Notes: generated by a model not told the origin, from the sequence alone. Positions 31,692-41,097 are shown, counted from the first letter of the stretch. The stretch: 64,000 nucleotides of DNA from Fen-1258 sp964449775 (GCA_964449775.1 CAYVBQ010000019.1:8103-72102), one strand, 5' to 3'. Numbers and translations are program-made.

Positions 31692-33589
31692 GAAATACTT
31701 TTCGTCTGTTCTTCTTGCGGAAGTTTGATTGAGAATGTGGTTCCTTTTCCAACTTCACTATGAACAGAAATTGATCCGTTATGATTGTCTAATATTCCCC
31801 AAATGACAGAAAGTCCTAGCCCGGTTCCGCGTTGACCTTTTGTTGAGAAGAAGGGTTCGAAAATTTTTGAAATATTTTCCGGTGGTATTCCGCAGCCCGT
31901 ATCTGTGATTTCTATTTGAATAAACTTTCTTTCTCCGGCACGGTCAATCAAATCCCATCCCTGCCAATAATCCTTAAATGAAGCGCATCCCTCAATGAAC
32001 CCTTGATTATGAATCTGTATCTTATAAACTGGTCCACCGCATTTAGGGCATTTACTGTTTTTATCAATTAACGAAACATCACACGTCGGGCAAGAAAGAT
32101 TGATTCTGTTATTCTTATCGTGCGAGATTCCAAAGTTGTGGCGATGATTTCCATAGATCGGATCTAAATGAACAAATCCTTCATTGACACCCGATTTTAT
32201 TTTTATCTTCAACGAGGAGATTCCGCCAATCTTATCTTCAGTATCGATCAATGAATGATTCTTTGCACACATTGCGTTTTTTATCTGAGTTATCCCTTTT
32301 GGTGACAAACTGATCTGCGATGTTGAAACTGTAACCGTACCGCCTCTTTGCCCGATAGCATCGGTAGCATTGACAAATAAATTTATAAATACTTGTTGAA
32401 TCTGATTTGCATCTGCAGTGATCTTAGGAAGTGTATTGTCAAAATTTTTGATAAGAGTAATATGACTCAACCTCATCTGATTTTTAATGACAGCTTCGGC
32501 TCGATTGATAATTTCATTAACATCAATCATACTTTTCTTTGGAGTTGATTGACGGGCAAAATCCAGCAATCCTTTTACAATATCGCGGCTGCGCATCGTT
32601 TCCCTTACAATAACATTAAGATCTTCCTGCATCTGCGGATTATCTTTTGTCCGCTTTAATAGAAAACTACTATAAGTTAGAACTCCGGTTAGAGGATTAT
32701 TTATTTCGTGAGCAACCCCTGCAGCAAGCTGCCCCAACGAAGCCATCTTTGTTGATTGATAAAGCTGCTGATTCGTCTCGTCGAGTTTCCGGGTCATATT
32801 ATTAAATGATTTACCAAGAGCTCCCAGTTCATCGTTGCTCAAATTTTTAATCGAATAACTTAAATTACCTGCAGCTATTTGATCTGTTGCTTTTACTAAT
32901 TCCTTTACAGGGCTATCCACCCAGCGCTTTACAAAAAATCCTATTATAAATCCAATTGCAGAAATTGCTATAATAGCAAAAATCACTTCGCGAATTTCAT
33001 TCTGTCTAATTTGTTCGTCAACTTCAGTAAGAGAAATCGTTACATCGAGTACTCCCAGAACTTTTGCCGTCTCGGAATGTGCATGGCAATCTGCTTCATA
33101 ACATGATTTTTCATTATAAATAGGATTAATAACACCAAGTACTCTGGGGGAGTCGGAACTCGTTCTGAAAACTCTAGTACGGTCTTTCATAGGAAGTTTT
33201 TCGAGCGGTTTATTCTCAGCATGACAAGCATAGCAGCTTTCTGCGCGTTTATCCAGCATTTTCCCGATATCATCTTTATGAGCTGAATAAATTATCTCTC
33301 CTTCTTTGTTGAGAATGCGAACATTTGAAATTGCCGGATCTTTTCCTATCCTATTAATCATTTCCTGAATGTGTTCTCTTTGGTTGAGCAGCATTACATA
33401 TCGTGTCGAATTCTTAACAGACTCACTAAGTTGATTTGCATGACGTTCCACCTCTGCCTGTAAAACATCGCTTTGAGATTTAACGTTGACGTATGAATAG
33501 ATTCCAATAATTAGAATTGCAGTTATGCTAACAACCCAGATGAGTTTTAAGCTGATCTTCCGAAACAATATTTTTTTTACACGCTTCAT
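31688..33589 (-). CDS. Haem-motif sensor histidine kinase with zinc-ribbon insertion in the ATPase domain
   Basis: A 633-residue kinase. A helix (15-35) is followed by a periplasmic sensor to about 200 containing CYACH (119-123) and CX4CH (C163-H169), a second helix (201-221), HAMP, and HisKA with H294 in GVAHEINNPL. The ATPase N-box NLFVNATDAI (403-412) and G-boxes (DTGCGIPP, GTGLGLS) are separated by an unusual ~125-residue insertion (428-555). This insert holds a zinc-ribbon pair, C500/C503 and C514/C517. It would sense periplasmic redox or haem state and regulate the adjacent quinol-cytochrome module. Confidence 0.88.
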   Translation of the reverse strand: MKRVKKILFRKISLKLIWVVSITAILIIGIYSYVNVKSQSDVLQAEVERHANQLSESVKNSTRYVMLLNQREHIQEMINRIGKDPAISNVRILNKEGEIIYSAHKDDIGKMLDKRAESCYACHAENKPLEKLPMKDRTRVFRTSSDSPRVLGVINPIYNEKSCYEADCHAHSETAKVLGVLDVTISLTEVDEQIRQNEIREVIFAIIAISAIGFIIGFFVKRWVDSPVKELVKATDQIAAGNLSYSIKNLSNDELGALGKSFNNMTRKLDETNQQLYQSTKMASLGQLAAGVAHEINNPLTGVLTYSSFLLKRTKDNPQMQEDLNVIVRETMRSRDIVKGLLDFARQSTPKKSMIDVNEIINRAEAVIKNQMRLSHITLIKNFDNTLPKITADANQIQQVFINLFVNATDAIGQRGGTVTVSTSQISLSPKGITQIKNAMCAKNHSLIDTEDKIGGISSLKIKIKSGVNEGFVHLDPIYGNHRHNFGISHDKNNRINLSCPTCDVSLIDKNSKCPKCGGPVYKIQIHNQGFIEGCASFKDYWQGWDLIDRAGERKFIQIEITDTGCGIPPENISKIFEPFFSTKGQRGTGLGLSVIWGILDNHNGSISVHSEVGKGTTFSIKLPQEEQTKSIS

Positions 33590-34716
33590 TAATTCTTTTT
33601 AAGTTTTCCTGGAACATTTTTCGGATATGATTTATCATCGTGACAACTTGCGCATGTCGGCTTTGCAAAATTCTTTTCTTGATGACAGTCTGTACATTCC
33701 ATTGCCGAATGTGTTTCGTCAAGAGTAAGACCGGTGATTTTATGCTGGAAGTTTTCTTGAGTCCATTTACCATGGCAATTAATGCATTCGCCGTTAAGTC
33801 CGGTGAATTTTCCCTTCTCAACGTGGCATCTGTTGCACAAGAGCTTGGGATGAAATTTTGAATTGTCAAAACCGGTGGCATTTTTATGGTTGAATCCCTC
33901 TTTAACAACGTTGGCATGACAACTACCGCAGTTTGCTTTTGTGTTATGGCAATTAGAACAAACCTTATGTTTTTGTTCCAAACTCTTCTCTTTCAAAGAA
34001 ACTGTTTTGATTTTCGTATGGCACTTTCCGCAACTTTCATTTGAGTGACATGACTGGCATTCCAATCCAAATAAATCGATGTGTTGGGAATGATAAAATG
34101 TAACCATCTTACCATTTGCTTTTGGAGTATCAAATTTTATTGTTACCGGCGTTATTATTTTTGGATGCAAACGCTTGACACTTTTTTCTTCAAGTTTTTG
34201 AGCTTGAGTTTTAACTGAAGCTTTATTTGCACCGTGGCAAAACTCGCATTCAACCTTACCGCTCAATGACCGGTGACATTCCATACACTGACGATGATAT
34301 GCCCCTTTCAAATCGGGTTTACTAATGTCGGTTCGTTTTCGAATAAGTTCGTGACAATCTGAGCATCCGATCACTTGTCCCGGAGGATTATAGTGGTGAC
34401 ACATTTTGCATCCGCCGGCCATTCCGCTCATCTCGGCATGAAGCCGATGAGAAAATACAACAGGGGCATAGATATCTGTTTGCTTCTTGAATTTATCGAT
34501 TGTAAGTACCGATGGTCCCTCTTCCGGTAATTGATCTATCGATACCATCTTTTCTCTTGGACAGGGAATGATGCATGGATTTTCTTTGGTAGGAATATCG
34601 CAAGTATGACAGGTCTTGCATGAAATTCCAGAAAGATTTGGGTGAACTTGTTTTTTTGTCTGCGCATTTACAATAAGTGCAAAAAAGAAAATTGCAATTA
34701 ATATTTTTGTTTTCAT
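33589..34716 (-). CDS. 13-haem periplasmic c-type cytochrome of the NrfD module
   Basis: A 375-residue secreted cytochrome with signal peptide (TKILIAIFFFALIVNAQ) and thirteen CxxCH motifs, beginning SCKTCHTCD. Histidine-rich spacers (FSHRLHAEMSG, FYHSQHIDLFG) fit cytochrome-c3-like bis-His ligation. The gene overlaps the NrfD-type gene by 4 bp and abuts the kinase gene. By analogy with HmcA or QrcA it accepts quinol-derived electrons from the NrfD/ferredoxin subunits in the periplasm. Confidence 0.88.
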   Translation of the reverse strand: MKTKILIAIFFFALIVNAQTKKQVHPNLSGISCKTCHTCDIPTKENPCIIPCPREKMVSIDQLPEEGPSVLTIDKFKKQTDIYAPVVFSHRLHAEMSGMAGGCKMCHHYNPPGQVIGCSDCHELIRKRTDISKPDLKGAYHRQCMECHRSLSGKVECEFCHGANKASVKTQAQKLEEKSVKRLHPKIITPVTIKFDTPKANGKMVTFYHSQHIDLFGLECQSCHSNESCGKCHTKIKTVSLKEKSLEQKHKVCSNCHNTKANCGSCHANVVKEGFNHKNATGFDNSKFHPKLLCNRCHVEKGKFTGLNGECINCHGKWTQENFQHKITGLTLDETHSAMECTDCHQEKNFAKPTCASCHDDKSYPKNVPGKLKKN

Positions 34717-35951
34717 CGCGCGCTCCCTTTAACCGAATATTTCGTTCTTTGAGTTGACATTTCAGGTACGCTGACAATAGGGAATATCATTACTGCTAAT
34801 CTGAATAGAAGTATTTCAAATGCGATGAATCCAACGGTTACAGAAATTTCTCCAAATGATGGAAAATATGAATGAACTTCGTAAGGCGGAGTGTAAGCAA
34901 CTAAAAAATTGTTCAGTCGATTCAGGAATACTCCGAAGATAACTAAGAATGATGCAATCAGAAGTCCCATAGGAGATTTTACAACTTGGCGGGACATAAA
35001 CATTCTCAACGGGATAATCACGCCAAATAATAATTCAATAGTATACATCACACTTGCCGAGGTAATAGTTGTTAGATAAACAAATGTACCTCTAATTACC
35101 ATATCGCCAATTTTGAATGCAAGATAAATTCCAAGTAAAGGGGCAATCATGCTGCCCAGATTAGAGAGAATATGTGTTTCAGGCTTTAATCCAAACGAAC
35201 GGGAAGTAATAATCGATTCAAAAATTACCATTGGAAATCCCACCGATACAGCAGATAGTAAGAAGAGCAGCGGAAGAATTGGTGTCTGCCATAACGGATG
35301 CATCTTCGGCCCGGCTATTACCATCAAAGTTCCAAGAGATGATTGATGCAAACATGAAAGTACTACACCTGCAATAATGAAGATGAACATTGTCTTTTCT
35401 AAACCTTTATCAAGAATGCGTAGGAATTTATCAAGAGGATTGTTAATACGTTTTAAAAATCCGGGAAGGTTAACTCTTCCAATAAATCTTTCGCAAACTA
35501 TTGGTAAGAACTCGATGTAAAGAACTGCTAAATAGATAATAACACATATACCAACTTCGAATAATACAGAACTACCATTCCACATAATTAATGGATGCCA
35601 GATAAAATAGGGACGACCAAGATCAATCATTACACTGATGGCTACGAATGTGTAGCCGAGAGCTGCTGTTAAAAGTGCAGGCCGAATGATTGCACGATAT
35701 TGATCTTTATGCATAATGTGTCCTAATGCTGCGGTTGTAAATCCGCCTGCGGCAAGCGCAACTCCCGCTGCAACATCAAGACCAATCCATATTCCCCAGG
35801 GATGCTGGTTGTCAAGATTTGTTACAGCTCCAATTCCAAACACGAATCTTACAAGCAGGAACATTAATCCGTTTACTGCAAGAACTGCTAAAGCAATTAC
35901 TACCGGAGTGAAATATTTTTTTTTCATCGGTATTGGTTTGAATTCTTCCAT
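34713..35951 (-). CDS. nrfD: NrfD/HmcC-like quinol-interacting membrane subunit
   Basis: A 412-residue polytopic protein with about ten membrane helices of the NrfD/PsrC family (LDNQHPWGIWIGLDVAAGVALAAGGF start, DLGRPYFIWHPLIMWN). No cofactor motif is expected. It interacts with quinone and passes electrons to or from the iron-sulfur partner encoded just upstream (2-bp gap). Together with the ferredoxin and 13-haem cytochrome it makes an Hmc/Qrc-like complex without a molybdopterin subunit. Confidence 0.92.
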   Translation of the reverse strand: MEEFKPIPMKKKYFTPVVIALAVLAVNGLMFLLVRFVFGIGAVTNLDNQHPWGIWIGLDVAAGVALAAGGFTTAALGHIMHKDQYRAIIRPALLTAALGYTFVAISVMIDLGRPYFIWHPLIMWNGSSVLFEVGICVIIYLAVLYIEFLPIVCERFIGRVNLPGFLKRINNPLDKFLRILDKGLEKTMFIFIIAGVVLSCLHQSSLGTLMVIAGPKMHPLWQTPILPLLFLLSAVSVGFPMVIFESIITSRSFGLKPETHILSNLGSMIAPLLGIYLAFKIGDMVIRGTFVYLTTITSASVMYTIELLFGVIIPLRMFMSRQVVKSPMGLLIASFLVIFGVFLNRLNNFLVAYTPPYEVHSYFPSFGEISVTVGFIAFEILLFRLAVMIFPIVSVPEMSTQRTKYSVKGSAR

Positions 35952-35953
35952 AG

Positions 35954-36859
35954 TTATATCTCCGTCTCGTTCTCGGTTTTCTTTCTATTTTTATTAATCC
36001 ACATCACCCCACCGAGCAATGCGTAAAGTGCAACCGGAGGAACAAAATATGCGAAGATACCATGTTGAATTGCTTCACTTACACCGGGAGCCGGATCTTT
36101 TCCGAGTTTTGGAAAATCTAATTGTTCAAATTCTTTACTTGCTAAATAGATCCATGATGTTCCGCCAACTTCATATTCACCGTACACACGATTAATATAA
36201 CGGTTCGGATAGTTTTTTATTTTTTGGTGAGCGGCTTTAACCAGATCTTCACGCGGACCGTAAGTAATGGCTTCAACGGGGCAAATTTCTGTACAAGCCG
36301 GAATTTTTCCCTCATTTGTTCGTTCGAAACAAAAGTCGCATTTCTTTATATCCGGTTTTAATGCTTCATCAAATTCGAATGCGGGAACCTGGAAAGGACA
36401 GGCAACCATGCAATAGCGGCATCCGATACATTTATCTGTATCCCAAATGACAGAGCCGTTTTCTTGTTTTGAAAAAGCTCCGACAATACATGCTGAAACA
36501 CATGCAGGATGATCGCAATGCATACATTGTACTTTTACATTGATAGGTAATTCTTGCGGGTTGACCTTCTGATACTCATTGACAACTGTCAAAGCTTTAT
36601 CGTCAGGTCTTCTTCTTACCTTGAAAACACTTCTATCATCGTAAAATTCAATTGAAGGTGTTTCAAGATTATGCGCTGTTTTACATACCCATTCACATTT
36701 TCTACACCCAATACATACGGTGGTATCAACTAATACACCCATTCTGTCTTGGGATAAAATATTTTTTGGTGCAGCTTTGGTCTTAGAAGAGAATCCCGTT
36801 ACTGTGGTTCCAACAAGTGCGGCGGTTTTTAAGAAATTACGACGCGATTGGTTTGCCAT
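35954..36859 (-). CDS. Tat-exported 4x[4Fe-4S] ferredoxin subunit (HybA/HmcB/NrfC-like)
   Basis: A 301-residue protein with a twin-arginine signal (SRRNFLKTAALVG), cysteine groups for four [4Fe-4S] clusters (CIGCRKCEWVCK, CMHCDHPACVSAC, CIGCRYCMVACP, CDFCFERTNEGKIPACTEIC with their partner cysteines) and a C-terminal helix (YFVPPVALYALLGGVMWI). The layout is that of HybA and HmcB. It is the first gene of the operon and would link the NrfD subunit to the 13-haem cytochrome on the periplasmic side. Confidence 0.92.
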   Translation of the reverse strand: MANQSRRNFLKTAALVGTTVTGFSSKTKAAPKNILSQDRMGVLVDTTVCIGCRKCEWVCKTAHNLETPSIEFYDDRSVFKVRRRPDDKALTVVNEYQKVNPQELPINVKVQCMHCDHPACVSACIVGAFSKQENGSVIWDTDKCIGCRYCMVACPFQVPAFEFDEALKPDIKKCDFCFERTNEGKIPACTEICPVEAITYGPREDLVKAAHQKIKNYPNRYINRVYGEYEVGGTSWIYLASKEFEQLDFPKLGKDPAPGVSEAIQHGIFAYFVPPVALYALLGGVMWINKNRKKTENETEI

Positions 36860-36870
36860 TTCAACCTCAT

Positions 36871-36896
36871 AAAAAAGAATCCCCTTGATAGGATTC
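36871..36896 (-). terminator. Terminator-like hairpin in the leader of the quinol-module operon
   Basis: GAATCC-TATCAAGG-GGATTC followed by six U on the minus strand, ending 12 bp before the ferredoxin ATG. No minus-strand gene lies upstream, since the neighbouring aro gene is divergent. It may therefore act as an attenuator rather than a normal terminator. Confidence 0.45.
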
Positions 36897-37058
36897 GTTT
36901 AATTGTAGAATATTGGAGACCTATATCCATTTCAAACTTACTAACAATTTGATTTCTAGTCAATACAATCGAATTGAAAATTTATAATTACTTTCATTAT
37001 CGTTGAAAAATTTTTACCTTCAACCCTAAATTTGAAAGAAAAAGAAATAAAAAAAGAG

Positions 37059-39110
37059 ATGAGCAAAAAAAAGAAACAAGATATTTCGTTATTAAGAAAG
37101 AAAATCAACCAACTTGATTCCGGTTTGATAAAGCTGCTTTCTGAAAGAAGAAAGTTGAGTAAAGATGTTATAGTTGCTAAAGAAACCACTCATAGACCCA
37201 TCCGCGATCAGCAAAGAGAATCTGAATTACTAAACCGTTTGATTAAGATGGGGAAGAAGGAAGGATTGGATTCTCACTTCCTTTCAAAAGTTTTTTATGA
37301 AATAATTGAAGACTCGGTTCGGTTGCAGCAGAATTTCGTTCAATCGAAATTGAACACTAAAGGTGAAAAGAAAAAATCTATAAGAGTTGCTATACAAGGA
37401 ATTGAAGGTTCGTATAGTTTTCTCGCATCTCAGAAATATTTTACTCATTTCGATTACGACTTGAATTTTATTTTCAAAAAGCTTTTTGACGAAGTAATTG
37501 AATCGGTTGAAAAAGGGGAGGCAGATTACGCAATGCTTCCAATCGAGAACACTACATCAGGTGGTATTAACGAAGTATATGATCTACTGCTTCATACAAC
37601 TCTTTCGATTGTTGGTGAAGAAAAATTTCAGGTTAAACATTGTCTTGTTGCACTCGATGAAATCCCGTTAGGAAAAATCAAAAAAGTTTACGCCCATCAT
37701 CAAGCGGCTTCACAATGCAGTAAATTTTTAGAATCGATACCAAATGTTGGTGTTGAATATTTTGTAGATACTGCGATGTCTGTTCAGAAGATAAAAGAAG
37801 AAGGCAATTCTTTGTTCGCTGCCATTGCAAGTGAAGAAGCCGCAAAGTTGTTTCATCTAAAAATTTTGAAGAACGATATTGCAAACCAGTCTGAAAATTT
37901 TACGCGGTTTCTAATTGCATCGCGTAAACCGCAGGAAGTTGATTCTCGAATACCTTGTAAAACCTCTGTTGTTATGGCTACTTCGCACACACCGGGTTCG
38001 TTGGTAGAAGCATTGAATGTCTTTCGTAAATACAACGTTAATTTAACAAAGTTGGAATCGCGGCCGATCATTGGAAATCCGTGGGAAGAAATGTTCTATC
38101 TTGATTTCGAAGGAAACATTATTGATGAAAAAATTAAAAATGTTATGGATGAACTTGGTCAACATACACGGTTCATTAAAATTCTGGGCAGTTATCCTTC
38201 ACAAGAATTGATAAAAACAAAACTGGAATACACAAAAATTCTTGATTCGCAGATAGATGAGGTTGCAGCACCACTTACTCCTCAAGTTGAAACTACCGTA
38301 ATAAAAAAATCTAAACCCAAAAATTATCGGCTTGCTAGTCGTGAATATAAAAGTGAAGATACAATAATCAAAGTACGGGATGTTGAAATTGGTGGAAGCA
38401 ATTTTGTTGTAATTGCAGGTCCATGTTCTGTTGAATCCGAAGAGATGATAATGCAATGCGCTCTTGAGGTTAAAGAAAACGGTGCGCAAATTCTACGAGG
38501 TGGTTGTTTCAAACCAAGGACTTCTCCCTATAGTTTTCAGGGAATGGGATTAGAAGGTCTGAACCTACTTGTAGATGCCGGAAAATATTATGACCTACCG
38601 GTGATTACAGAAGTAATGGATACAGATCATGTTGCAGATGTGGCTAAAACAGCGGATATACTTCAAGTTGGCGCGCGTAATATGCAGAACTTTGCGCTGC
38701 TGAAAGAAGTCGGCAAATCCCACCGCCCTGTTATGCTGAAACGGGGAATGATGGCGTCAATTGATGAGTGGTTAAATGCGGCTGAGTATATTTTATCTCA
38801 AGGAAATAGACAAGTAATTTTATGCGAACGTGGTATCAGAACATTTGAAACCGCTACACGAAATACATTAGATTTAAGCGCAATTCCCGTTTTAAAGGAA
38901 TTAACACATTTGCCTGTTATTGTTGATCCGTCTCATGCTGTTGGTGAACGCAATAAAGTAATTCCTTTGGCAAAAGCAGCAAAAGTCGTAGGCGCACATG
39001 GTATAATGGTTGAATTTCATCCCGAACCGACAAAGGCATTAAGCGATCCTGAGCAAGCGTTATACTTTAATCAGTTTGAAGAGTTGATGAGAGATCTTTA
39101 TAAGTTGTAG
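37059..39110 (+). CDS. Trifunctional chorismate mutase / prephenate dehydratase / DAHP synthase
   Basis: About 683 residues joining three shikimate-pathway activities. Positions below are counted from the longer TTG start. A type II chorismate mutase domain (17-103; LRKKINQLDSGLIKLLSERR) is followed by a prephenate dehydratase (117-295, with ENTTSGG and TRF) and its ACT regulatory domain (309-390, ESRP motif). A KDO8P-synthase-type DAHP synthase (about 433-692; VVIAGPCSVESEEM, RGGCFKPRTSPYSF) completes it. It couples the first aromatic step to the phenylalanine branch. ATG at 37059 is preferred; a TTG at 37032 adds nine residues. Confidence 0.92.
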   Translation: MSKKKKQDISLLRKKINQLDSGLIKLLSERRKLSKDVIVAKETTHRPIRDQQRESELLNRLIKMGKKEGLDSHFLSKVFYEIIEDSVRLQQNFVQSKLNTKGEKKKSIRVAIQGIEGSYSFLASQKYFTHFDYDLNFIFKKLFDEVIESVEKGEADYAMLPIENTTSGGINEVYDLLLHTTLSIVGEEKFQVKHCLVALDEIPLGKIKKVYAHHQAASQCSKFLESIPNVGVEYFVDTAMSVQKIKEEGNSLFAAIASEEAAKLFHLKILKNDIANQSENFTRFLIASRKPQEVDSRIPCKTSVVMATSHTPGSLVEALNVFRKYNVNLTKLESRPIIGNPWEEMFYLDFEGNIIDEKIKNVMDELGQHTRFIKILGSYPSQELIKTKLEYTKILDSQIDEVAAPLTPQVETTVIKKSKPKNYRLASREYKSEDTIIKVRDVEIGGSNFVVIAGPCSVESEEMIMQCALEVKENGAQILRGGCFKPRTSPYSFQGMGLEGLNLLVDAGKYYDLPVITEVMDTDHVADVAKTADILQVGARNMQNFALLKEVGKSHRPVMLKRGMMASIDEWLNAAEYILSQGNRQVILCERGIRTFETATRNTLDLSAIPVLKELTHLPVIVDPSHAVGERNKVIPLAKAAKVVGAHGIMVEFHPEPTKALSDPEQALYFNQFEELMRDLYKL

Positions 39111-39198
39111 TAACATGGCTTGAAAAATTGATTCGCTGAATAAGAAAAATTAGTTATATTTTAATAGTTAATAAGAATCGCTTTTTAGAGGAGCTATA

Positions 39199-40599
39199 AT
39201 GCCTTTTTATAATATATCGCTATCACAGATTCGTAAAAATGTTGAGAAAAGAAAGAAGAAATATATCGGGGACGACAGTTTTTTCTTTGATAAGAATGAA
39301 TATTCAATTGGTATTATAAAAGAAGTAAAAAATAATTTTGGGGAAACTCTTACACGTGTAGATGGAAATATTCCTGTAAGTCTTCCAATCGAAACAGGTC
39401 AAAGATTTTTATTTATTTCTTATGATCAAACTCGGATTTCCCACGGGTTACATAAATATCCCGCTAAATTTTTTCCTGAATTACCTCGTTGGTTAATTCA
39501 AAAATATTCTAAATCTGGAAATATAATTCTTGACCCTTTTATGGGAAGCGGAACTAGTAATATTGAAGCAATGCTTTTAGGTAGGCATTCTGCTGGAATT
39601 GATGTTGACCCATTTGCAAGATTTATGACAAAGGTTAAAACGACGAAACTCAACGTTGACGAATTAGAAGAGAGTACTGACTATCTACTAAACTATTTAT
39701 TAAAATATGACCCAAAGAAAATAAGTAAAAATGATTTTCCAGTCTTTCCTTATCGTGATAATTGGTTTAATGAAGAAATCCTATCAGAATTAGCTTATAT
39801 AAAAAAATTAATTATCAGTTCGCATTATTCTGTCGATATAAAAGATTTCCAAAAAATATGCTTATCCTCAATCATACGTTCAGTTTCTAACGCAGACAAC
39901 AATTGTACTCGTACTGTCATTAGGAAGAGATTAAATAAAAATATCTACCCATCTTTGGCTTTAACTAAATTTGCTGAAACATTACTGTTAAACTCATATA
40001 GAATGACAGAGTTTAGTTCAATTGTTGACTCAAATGTTTCTGTTGAAATTCCAGATGATAATGACGCAAGAAATATCAAATATCCAGTAAATTATTTTGA
40101 TTTTGCACTAACATCTCCCCCTTATGCAAATGCAGTTGATTATCCAAGAACACATCAATTAGAAATGTATTGGTTAGGACTTGCGAATGGTTCATTAACT
40201 CCAATGAAAAAAGAACATGTTGGAACGGAGAGTGTTTCTGCAGAGGACTATAAGTTACTACATAGAATAGATATTGATGAAGCAGATAAAATTATTAGAA
40301 GTATATTCAAAAAAGATCCTCGCCGTGCATTCATTGCTTATAAATACTTGGTTGATATGGAAAAAAATTTACGTGAAGTCCATCGAGTATTAAAAAAGAA
40401 AGGAAGATATGCTATTGTTGTTGGTAACAATAAAATAAGAGGATATGATTTTGAAAGTTGGAAATACTTAATGAAACTTTCCGAGCGTATTGGATTTAAG
40501 GTTGAAAATTATTTTGGCTCTGAAATAATCAAACACTTTATAAAAGTCCCACGTGAAGAAAGAATAAATACTGATTGGATTATTGTATTGGAGAAATAA
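39199..40599 (+). CDS. DNA methyltransferase (TSPPY type, probable m4C/m6A)
   Basis: A 466-residue SAM-dependent DNA methylase. The SAM-binding motif is DPFMGSGT (112-119), followed by SAGIDVDPFA, and the catalytic motif is TSPPY (305-309). The N-terminal HGLHKYPAKFFPELPRWLI segment is typical of beta-class N4-cytosine-type enzymes with motif I before motif IV. The gene is richer in A+T than its neighbours and is followed after 3 bp by a small PD-(D/E)XK-like gene, so the two form a candidate restriction-modification unit, probably acquired. Target sequence unknown. Confidence 0.85.
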   Translation: MPFYNISLSQIRKNVEKRKKKYIGDDSFFFDKNEYSIGIIKEVKNNFGETLTRVDGNIPVSLPIETGQRFLFISYDQTRISHGLHKYPAKFFPELPRWLIQKYSKSGNIILDPFMGSGTSNIEAMLLGRHSAGIDVDPFARFMTKVKTTKLNVDELEESTDYLLNYLLKYDPKKISKNDFPVFPYRDNWFNEEILSELAYIKKLIISSHYSVDIKDFQKICLSSIIRSVSNADNNCTRTVIRKRLNKNIYPSLALTKFAETLLLNSYRMTEFSSIVDSNVSVEIPDDNDARNIKYPVNYFDFALTSPPYANAVDYPRTHQLEMYWLGLANGSLTPMKKEHVGTESVSAEDYKLLHRIDIDEADKIIRSIFKKDPRRAFIAYKYLVDMEKNLREVHRVLKKKGRYAIVVGNNKIRGYDFESWKYLMKLSERIGFKVENYFGSEIIKHFIKVPREERINTDWIIVLEK

Positions 40600-40602
40600 T
40601 TT

Positions 40603-41097
40603 ATGGCATCTTCTGAAGAACGAGGCAGACAAGCATCCATTGATGGGTTTGCACACGAACATATGGTTTGTGGCATTTTAATGAAAAGATACCAAAATGT
40701 GTCTTTGGTTGATCTTCCTCTATCTCCTTATGATATAATTATAGTTTTTAAGAATGAAAGAAATGAAGAAGTAATAATTCGTGCTCAAGTTAAAACTGCA
40801 AGGACATCTGTTTCTTTTACCGGAGGTACACGCGGTGGAGTTGATCGTGAATATAAATCTGATGTAAAAACTTATATACAATCCACAAAAACCTCAGATG
40901 TTGTAATTGGTTATAAGCCAATATCAGACGACCAATTTGAATTATATTTTGTACCCACAATTCTTATTGAAAAATGGGGTTCAAAAAGTAAATCTCTCAA
41001 CTTACTTTCCTCTCTGAAAAATAACTACGAAATATTAGAACGCTGCATGGATAAAGATTTTGTATTAGAAAAAGCTAAAGAATATGGTTTGATTTAA
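40603..41097 (+). CDS. Putative restriction endonuclease (PD-(D/E)XK-like)
   Basis: A 164-residue protein I do not recognise as a named family. SPYDIIIVF followed by a strand ending IIRAQVKTA gives D44...Q62-x-K64, the (Q/E)xK arrangement of PD-(D/E)XK nucleases such as Hjc-like and some restriction enzymes. The N-terminal helix (GRQASIDGFAHEHMVCGIL) fits the helix before the catalytic core. It lies three bases after the methylase stop, so they are co-transcribed. The cleavage role is inferred from context. A non-cleaving partner of the methylase cannot be excluded. Confidence 0.6.
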   Translation: MASSEERGRQASIDGFAHEHMVCGILMKRYQNVSLVDLPLSPYDIIIVFKNERNEEVIIRAQVKTARTSVSFTGGTRGGVDREYKSDVKTYIQSTKTSDVVIGYKPISDDQFELYFVPTILIEKWGSKSKSLNLLSSLKNNYEILERCMDKDFVLEKAKEYGLI

